Source of the DNA: a virus
Length of the DNA: 32,282 nucleotides
Virus record (IMG/VR): IMGVR_UViG_3300033571_024846
Coordinates: 1 to 32,282 of that record
Reading direction: 5' to 3' (one strand)
Position 1 is the stretch's first letter. The number at the start of each line of letters is the position of its first letter. The translations under genes were made by a program, and so were the position numbers. This document shows positions 27,672 through 32,282 of the stretch, one piece after another. The notes under the pieces were generated by a model that had not been told where the DNA came from, ran no database searches, and saw only the letters and a program-made list of their open reading frames with translations.

Positions 27672-28039
27672 CGCCCGCCTCTCCTGCCGCCGCCGCCGCC
27701 CATGGGCCTCAAAGCCTTTGCCTGCTTCTCGAGGATCTCCACGATGTCTTGATCGGTGGGCTCCTCAAAGCCAAGGCGGCCGAGTACCCCGCGCAGGCTT
27801 TGATGCGCCATGCGGCTAAGGCCTTCGGCGCGCGCCGCCTCGTGCAGCAGCGCCAGCGCCTGGCCTGCCTCCATTTCCTTGGCCCCCGCCTTGACCATGC
27901 CGGGAATCGTGGCCTTGACGGCTCCAATGGTGATGATGGCCTGTTCCGCCAGAGCCTCGCCCATGCGGTGCAGTTTGAGGAGCTGCGCACCGGCGTATTT
28001 GACGTCGCTGGGGCAGGGCTTCTTTTTGGTTCTCGCCAT
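27668..28039 (-). CDS. 123-aa protein with basic ends, unknown
   Basis: ATG 28039 has AAGGAC upstream; the frame extends to 28075 but the extra 12 codons lack a better site. N-terminus MARTKKKPCPSDVKYAG, then helical GEALAEQAIITIGAVKATIPGMVKAGAKEMEAGQALALLHEAARAEGLSRMAHQ, ending in a Gly/Arg tail (MGGGGGRRGGR). It may bind nucleic acid or a surface, but no function can be assigned. Confidence 0.65.
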   Translation of the reverse strand: MARTKKKPCPSDVKYAGAQLLKLHRMGEALAEQAIITIGAVKATIPGMVKAGAKEMEAGQALALLHEAARAEGLSRMAHQSLRGVLGRLGFEEPTDQDIVEILEKQAKALRPMGGGGGRRGGR

Positions 28040-28081
28040 GGTCTGTCCTTTCTTCACGGTTGATGATCGGCGCAAGGCGCA

Positions 28082-28723
28082 TCACGTCAGGATGAAGCCC
28101 TGCGCATAGGGCCGCCGGATTGCTCCGGACGGTTTCAGAAGCGAGGCATCGAGCCCCGTCAGAACATAGGCGCCGGGAGCCGCCGCCATGCGGCGCTGCA
28201 GCCTCAGCCCGGCGGCAACGCCTGTCACCGCATAGGCGCCAGGATCGGCGATGACTGTCTTAACGCTAACCCCGCCCTTGACCAGCCCGGCAGCCTGCCC
28301 GGCGAGGCCGTAGGAGCCGGGTGCTGCGGCAAGCATGCGGGCGCGCCGGAGCCCCGCGGCGGCCCCGGTGAGGCCGTAGGACGACGGATCGGCCACCAGC
28401 CTGCGCGCCACCTTCACGCCGGCGGGCTGTCCGGTGAGCGCATAGGAACCGGGATCGGCGATGAGCGTCTTGGCGGTCACGCCGCTCTTCACCAGCCCGG
28501 CATCCTGCCCGGCCAGGGCATAGGAGCCCGGCGCGGCGGCAAGCATGCGCCGCAGCGTCAGCCCGGCTGCGGCCCCGGTCACGGCATAGGACGCAGGCTC
28601 GGCGATGAGCCTGCGCGCCACCACCACGCCTGCTTGCGTGCCCGTGACACTGTACGAGCCGGGATCGGCGGTGAGCGTCCTGGAGCTTGGCGCTCCGCTG
28701 TTCTGGAACAGCAGCAGCAGCAT
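28082..28723 (-). CDS. Virion or fibre protein built from tandem repeats
   Basis: The product has 213 residues. After a hydrophobic start MLLLLFQNSGAPSS come eight repeats of the form xxADPGSYALTGxxAGLxxx, 22 residues each except every third with 26. The three-repeat order unit (22+22+26 = 70 residues) recurs. SY-xLTG is the constant core, suggesting one beta turn and strand per unit. It ends RRPYAQGFILT. It lies among structural genes upstream of lysis, so a fibre shaft or decoration protein is likely. Family not recognised. Confidence 0.75.
   Translation of the reverse strand: MLLLLFQNSGAPSSRTLTADPGSYSVTGTQAGVVVARRLIAEPASYAVTGAAAGLTLRRMLAAAPGSYALAGQDAGLVKSGVTAKTLIADPGSYALTGQPAGVKVARRLVADPSSYGLTGAAAGLRRARMLAAAPGSYGLAGQAAGLVKGGVSVKTVIADPGAYAVTGVAAGLRLQRRMAAAPGAYVLTGLDASLLKPSGAIRRPYAQGFILT
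28130..28681 (-). repeat. Nested tandem coding repeats (66/66/78 bp, 210-bp super-period)
   Basis: Units start at 28681, 28615, 28549, 28471, 28405, 28339, 28261 and 28195 on the minus strand. The 210-bp super-period is visible at DNA level, for example GGATCGGCGATGA copies near 28450 and 28241. The close DNA match of super-units suggests recent duplication or recombination. Confidence 0.8.
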
Positions 28724-28726
28724 GGC

Positions 28727-29383
28727 TTATGCGCCTCTCACGCAGATCGTGTTCGCCGCGGCTGCCGCGGCCGCGAAGCTCCAGGCGGACGGATCGACCG
28801 TGCCCAGCGGGAAGTTCTCCGCCACCACCACCGTGCTCACGCCCACGATGCTGGCGGCGAAGCGGTTGCGCGAGGAGAAGCCGGCAGGCGCACCGGTCTC
28901 ATTTTGCTGCACGCTCATGCCCAGGCACGACAACCACAGCGGAGAGCCGAAGGGCGCCACCGCCGCGAGGCTGGGCGGATCGGCCGCGACAGCACCGGCG
29001 GCCACCGTGGCAAAGGTTCCGGCGGTCGGCGCGCGCGCCGCAACACAGCCGGCAATGGTCAGCGTGACCGAGGCCAATGCCGGGTTGCCAGTCGCGTTCG
29101 TCGAATAGGTCGCGGGCTCCGTCCCGTCGAGAAACCGGAACGCCACGCGGCCGCCCAGATTAGTGATCGCGGCAGCAAGGCTGGTGAAGCCCGTCAGCAG
29201 CGTGGGCGCGGAGGCGGTGCCGGAAAACATGACGTTCACCGCCAGCAGGCCCGACTCCCTGCGGTGCGGCAGGCGCACGGTGATCGGGCCCGCCGCCGCG
29301 GCATCGAGCGAGGCATCGACAATGCGCGGCGTGCGCCTGGTGCTTAACAAGCCTTGCTGGATGGCATATTGGACGTGATCCAT
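28727..29383 (-). CDS. Putative virion protein (218 aa)
   Basis: Starts MDHVQYAIQQGLLSTRRTPRIVDASLDAAAAGPITVRLPHRRESGLLAVNVMFSGTAS. The rest is beta-rich with Gly/Ala/Thr and few charged residues (TLLTGFTSLAAAITNLGGRVAFRFLDG), typical of phage decoration or fibre-type proteins. No membrane segment, no enzyme motif. It is three bases from the repeat protein gene and one from the upstream gene. Confidence 0.65.
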   Translation of the reverse strand: MDHVQYAIQQGLLSTRRTPRIVDASLDAAAAGPITVRLPHRRESGLLAVNVMFSGTASAPTLLTGFTSLAAAITNLGGRVAFRFLDGTEPATYSTNATGNPALASVTLTIAGCVAARAPTAGTFATVAAGAVAADPPSLAAVAPFGSPLWLSCLGMSVQQNETGAPAGFSSRNRFAASIVGVSTVVVAENFPLGTVDPSAWSFAAAAAAANTICVRGA

Positions 29384-29384
29384 G

Positions 29385-30140
29385 TCAATCCAGCTGAATG
29401 GCCTTGATGGTGACGGTGATCACCTCACCCGACACCGGCGTGTAGGCATTTCTGACGCGCACGAGGAACCTGAGATCGGCCGAGCCCACAAGCGTGGCAA
29501 GGATGTTGAGGTTCGTGGCGTGGAAAAAGCCATTGCCGCCGACGTTCTCGAGCGCGAAGCCCACGCGCCCGATGCAGGTTTTGATTTCGCTGTCAGACAC
29601 CGAGAAGGCTGCATTGTCCAAGATTTGCGTGACAGCCTGGTTGAAAAAAAACACCTCGCCCTGCAGCATGGTGGCCGGGTTGGCGCTGCTCGTCACCACA
29701 ACGTCGGTGATCAGCAGCGATCCGCCGCTGCGCCGCGCGGCGTTGATCAGCTGGAAGCCGCCCACCGGCGTGGGCGCCGTGGTCGAGTTGGACAGCGCGT
29801 CGTTCACCGCATAGGCCGCCACATCCGCCTGGCGGGTGATGTCGGCCTGCACGGTCACGGGGAAGCCCAGCGGCGACACCCACAACCGTCCCCCACTCAC
29901 CTGCAGCGGCTCATAGTCGCCATTGGCGTTGGTGGCGGTGCCGGGCACGTCCTGGCGCACCGCCATGGCGATAAGGCCTGTGTCGCCATTGGCGCTCGCC
30001 TGGTCTTCGGCAACCACCTGCAGGTGCAGCGTGCTGTCCGGCGTGCCGTCGGTGATCTTGATGCGCTGATACTGCACCGTACCAATATCATCGGTGGCGA
30101 TGACTTCGCTTGCCCCCGGCAGCGTGACGTTGTCACCCAT
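29385..30140 (-). CDS. Putative tail/virion structural protein (251 aa)
   Basis: ATG 30140 overlaps the previous stop (TGATG). The segment IKITDGTPDSTLHLQVVAEDQASANGDTGLIAMAVRQDVPG is a pattern found in phage structural proteins of this genomic slot. Beta-rich to the end (LRFLVRVRNAYTPVSGEVITVTIKAIQLD). Probably part of the tail fibre or distal tail; exact role unknown. Confidence 0.68.
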   Translation of the reverse strand: MGDNVTLPGASEVIATDDIGTVQYQRIKITDGTPDSTLHLQVVAEDQASANGDTGLIAMAVRQDVPGTATNANGDYEPLQVSGGRLWVSPLGFPVTVQADITRQADVAAYAVNDALSNSTTAPTPVGGFQLINAARRSGGSLLITDVVVTSSANPATMLQGEVFFFNQAVTQILDNAAFSVSDSEIKTCIGRVGFALENVGGNGFFHATNLNILATLVGSADLRFLVRVRNAYTPVSGEVITVTIKAIQLD

Positions 30141-30361
30141 CAGGAAACCTCGATCTGCGGAACCAGCGCCTCGGCCTGGCTGATCGCGATACGGCGCTCA
30201 TAGTCATGCACCAGCTGGCGCATCTGCTGGATGCCGTGCTGGCGCAGCGCCTCGATCACCTGCGGTTCGCCCAGCTGATCGCCGAACACGGACCTTGCCG
30301 CCGCCAGAAGGCGCGGCAGATCAGCATCCGCGATTGTTACACTCAAGTTCATCACAGCCAT
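30140..30361 (-). CDS. Small helical protein (73 aa), unknown
   Basis: ATG 30361 overlaps the preceding stop (TAATG); ATG 30352 is an alternative. MNLSVTIADADLPRLLAAARSVFGDQLGEPQVIEALRQHGIQQMRQLVHDYERRIAISQAEAL is helical and resembles short proteins accompanying phage tail genes. No function can be given. Confidence 0.65.
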   Translation of the reverse strand: MAVMNLSVTIADADLPRLLAAARSVFGDQLGEPQVIEALRQHGIQQMRQLVHDYERRIAISQAEALVPQIEVS

Positions 30362-30795
30362 TATCGTATCTCCCAGAAAGGTCGTTGATCATGCAGCTCA
30401 GGCCGTTCGGCGGGGCTGAACCGTCGTGCATCCGGGTGGCTGCCGCCGATGCAGAAGGCCACCAGGCTGAACCCGGCGGGCACGGTGCGGCCCGGCGGGA
30501 TTTCTCCGCGCAGGAAGCGCTCTTCGCACACCCTGCAGTGAATCTTGTAGATGTCGGGCGCGCCCCGGCCCTGCTCGTCTTCAGTGCTCCACCACGCCTC
30601 GATGTCGGCATTGGCGGCATCCTTGCAGCAGTCGAAAGGCCGCTCCTGGAACTTGGCGAACCACTTGCCCTTGCCGCAGGCCTCGACCAGCCCCTTGACG
30701 CTCAGATAGGAAACGCGCGGGCAGGCAAGAACATGCAGGCTGTCGATCGGCTCATCCGCCAGAGACAGCGGGCGGTTGACGCGCGCGGCCTCCAT
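30361..30795 (-). CDS. Cys-rich protein (144 aa), possibly metal-binding
   Basis: ATG 30795 overlaps the previous stop (TGATG). Cys residues at DCCKDA, HCRVC and FCIGG with His (GGSHPDARR) could bind zinc. Trp/aromatic-rich centre (AWWSTEDEQGRGAPDIYKIHCRVCEERF). No family is recognised. Set among virion genes, so it may be a structural accessory. Confidence 0.6.
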   Translation of the reverse strand: MEAARVNRPLSLADEPIDSLHVLACPRVSYLSVKGLVEACGKGKWFAKFQERPFDCCKDAANADIEAWWSTEDEQGRGAPDIYKIHCRVCEERFLRGEIPPGRTVPAGFSLVAFCIGGSHPDARRFSPAERPELHDQRPFWEIR

Positions 30796-31229
30796 CAGGC
30801 GGCGGTCCAGAAGCTGGCGCCGAAGTCCAGCATCAAGGTTTCCGTATCGGCCACCACGAAGGTCGATCCGTAGTCATAGAAGTTCAGCAGCGGGTCCGCA
30901 GGCGATGTGGGCGTGTCGTCATAGATGCTCACATAGCGGCCCGTCGTCGAGTTGCCGAGGTTGCCGCCAGCCGCCGTCCAGGTGATGTCGGTGGCCACGG
31001 CCGTGATCGTGCCGCCGGTGCGGGTGGAGTCGAAGCTGATGGAGGCGCCGCCCGTCGTATAGCCGAAGGCGCCGGAAATCTGAGTGAGGTCCGCCAGCGT
31101 CGTGTCGGTGGCGGGCGCGGGCGCATCGGTGTGGATGGCGGCGCGCCAGACGTCCTGGTTGCCGAAACCATCGGCGATCCTGTTGAAGAACTGCTGGATG
31201 CCGGACTCATATTTGACGAAGGGCGCCAT
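30795..31229 (-). CDS. Putative tail/virion protein (144 aa)
   Basis: ATG 31229 with AAGGAA upstream. MAPFVKYESGIQQFFNRIADGFGNQDVWRAAIHTDAPAPATDTTLADLTQI, then beta-rich Gly/Thr sequence (STTGRYVSIYDDTPTSPADPLLNFYDYG). The low charge and repeated beta strands are as in phage tail decoration proteins. No enzyme motif. Role not established. Confidence 0.68.
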   Translation of the reverse strand: MAPFVKYESGIQQFFNRIADGFGNQDVWRAAIHTDAPAPATDTTLADLTQISGAFGYTTGGASISFDSTRTGGTITAVATDITWTAAGGNLGNSTTGRYVSIYDDTPTSPADPLLNFYDYGSTFVVADTETLMLDFGASFWTAA

Positions 31230-31242
31230 GGCCTGTTCCTTT

Positions 31243-31692
31243 CTAGTTGCGGATGACTTTGAGCGAGAGCGAGGCCAGCGTCACGCCGCTCGCCGCGTCC
31301 ACGCTGAATGACAGCACATCGCCATCGGCCAGCGCCGTGGCCCATGCGCCCAGAGACGAGGATGAAGCTTTCTGCCCGCTCACGATCTGCGGTTTCACCC
31401 CGCCGCAGATCGAGTTGGCGGCGCCCGGCGGATACCCCGCGAAGCTCGACTTCCAGATATCGATAGTGATCGAGCCGGAGTTACCAGCAACCAGCGTCCA
31501 TGACTGAATAGTGCAGGCGAAGGGCAGGATGACCGATCCCTTCAGCCCCGGAGTCAGCGCCAGGCCGCCGCCGTCCAGCACATAGGCAATCGCCGCCGGC
31601 ACATTGGCCACCGCCCCTTCAGGGCCGGGCACCAGCAGCTCAATAATGTTTTCGCTGGTGGTGATGATCTCAATCTGCGCCGCCTCAGCCAT
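31243..31692 (-). CDS. Putative tail fibre-type protein (149 aa)
   Basis: The start at ATG 31692 is preferred, with GGAG nine bases upstream; ATGs at 31710 and 31716 are in frame. It contains ELLVPGPEGAVANVPAAIAYVLDGGGLALTPGLKGSVILPFACTIQSWTLVAGNSGSITIDIWKSSF, a jelly-roll-like beta pattern of phage fibre heads. A VPGPEG segment resembles short collagen-like linkers. The receptor role is inferred. Confidence 0.65.
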   Translation of the reverse strand: MAEAAQIEIITTSENIIELLVPGPEGAVANVPAAIAYVLDGGGLALTPGLKGSVILPFACTIQSWTLVAGNSGSITIDIWKSSFAGYPPGAANSICGGVKPQIVSGQKASSSSLGAWATALADGDVLSFSVDAASGVTLASLSLKVIRN

Positions 31693-32053
31693 CGGGGTTG
31701 TCTCCGCCATAACCAATAAGCCTGCCCATAAGGATTACTTCCTCGCGGCCAGCGGTGACGCGCTGCACCTCGTAGCGTGTGACGGTCCCAGCTGGGATGG
31801 CCCTGCTTTGAGCCACCGTCATCTGCACAATGGCGCGCGCATTGGCCACGGCCTCATCCGCAGCAAGGGTGATGCCGTTGCCGACACTCAGAACAATTGC
31901 GCTCGAAGGCGTGACGTACTGGAACCTGAGTGTTGAATCGAAGGACAGCAGCGCACCGGCGGCCCCGCCCACACGGCGCCTGAAGACGATCGGGTCCGGC
32001 GCGCCGCTGTGAACAAAGAAATCCTTGCGCGGCGCAGGCATGACTGCAGACAT
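31685..32053 (-). CDS. Putative tail/virion protein (122 aa)
   Basis: ATG 32053 with AGGAGGG upstream, one of the strongest ribosome sites here. MSAVMPAPRKDFFVHSGAPDPIVFRRRVGGAAGALLSFDSTLRFQYVT, then beta-rich to the end. Pattern seen in phage proteins next to fibre genes. Overlaps the next gene by eight bases. Confidence 0.68.
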   Translation of the reverse strand: MSAVMPAPRKDFFVHSGAPDPIVFRRRVGGAAGALLSFDSTLRFQYVTPSSAIVLSVGNGITLAADEAVANARAIVQMTVAQSRAIPAGTVTRYEVQRVTAGREEVILMGRLIGYGGDNPDG

Positions 32054-32078
32054 GCGAACGGCCCTCCTAACAAAGTGG

Positions 32079-32282
32079 TTATGAATAATACTCAGTCACG
32101 ATGGTGCGGCCTGGGCCACCGGCGCCGCCGGTGGCCGCACCGGAGACCCCGCCGGATCCGCCGCCACCGAGTGTCGCGGGGTATTGAATCACACCGCTCT
32201 CGAATAGCCCGCCAGCCCCCCCGGAAGGGGATGGCGCGCCTTCAGGACTGAACTGGGAGCTTCGCGCCGCGCGCCCGGCTTC
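32079..32282 (-). CDS. Tail fibre-like protein, C-terminal end (cut by right window edge)
   Basis: The open frame enters from the right edge and ends TAA 32081-32079, giving 67 residues. The end is Gly-rich (ATLGGGGSGGVSGAATGGAGGPGRTIVTEYYS), the usual C-terminal glycine-rich sheet followed by an acidic/aromatic tail in phage fibres. The N-terminal part is outside the window. Confidence 0.7.
   Translation of the reverse strand, partial: EAGRAARSSQFSPEGAPSPSGGAGGLFESGVIQYPATLGGGGSGGVSGAATGGAGGPGRTIVTEYYS

Noticed and set aside
1-32282. Window ends joining directly into one circle
   Set aside because: Joining the right edge to the left edge continues the tape measure frame into Arg/Pro-rich sequence unlike a tape measure, so a missing segment is more likely.

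Overview
The window is a large part of a temperate, lambda-like tailed phage (siphovirus) genome, GC-rich and almost fully coding. The host is probably an alphaproteobacterium: the replication operon carries a protein with the GcrA architecture (N-terminal W-T-x-E helix-turn-helix and C-terminal Cys/His knuckle), a family typical of that class. No tRNA, rRNA, CRISPR array or insertion sequence was seen. Gene calls rest on reading the translations; no database search was run.

Layout. (1) 1-9879, minus strand: head and tail late genes in lambda order. Reading leftwards these are a Nu1-like small terminase, GpA-like large terminase, W-like connector, B-like portal, a fused prohead protease and HK97-fold capsid, a 65-aa protein, FII-like and U-like connectors, tail tube, a tail assembly chaperone with a -1 frameshift site (G/GT type), and a tape measure cut by the left edge. 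A Z-like minor tail gene lies upstream of the terminase instead of between FII and U. (2) 9901-17439, minus strand: a terminator, an unknown 211-aa gene in a late-regulator (Q-like) position, a cluster of ACGGGAGG repeats, D5-type helicase, Toprim primase, small Cys-rich proteins, an NPPY DNA methyltransferase, a ParB-like protein, the GcrA-like regulator, a CII-like regulator, a tR1-like terminator and Cro. (3) 17446-18937: an immunity region with a short repressor that lacks a peptidase domain, a coupled membrane protein and a convergent lipoprotein. It is flanked by two arrays of one 14-bp operator-like motif. (4) 18938-25447, plus strand: an early operon of overlapping genes, including several tiny membrane proteins, an HD-domain phosphohydrolase, a large ParB-like protein, an ASCH-like protein and a tyrosine integrase at its end. 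(5) 25384-25577: probable attP with four integrase arm-type repeats. (6) 25578-32282, minus strand: lysis genes (two holin-like proteins, a C-terminally anchored lysozyme, an XhlA-like protein and other membrane proteins), preceded by a run of small virion or tail-fibre proteins. One of these is built from 22/22/26-residue repeats. A Gly-rich fibre C-terminus is cut by the right edge.

How it fits together. Two operator arrays on either side of the repressor would let one repressor (and Cro) control both the minus-strand replication and late programme and the plus-strand early and integration programme, like OR and OL in lambda. Integrase faces attP, and lysis and tail genes follow directly on the other side. 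A prophage integrated at attP would have bacterial DNA there, so the sequence looks like a free or circularly permuted phage genome, or one whose attachment site is elsewhere. The missing stretch between the two window edges would hold the rest of the tape measure and the tail tip.
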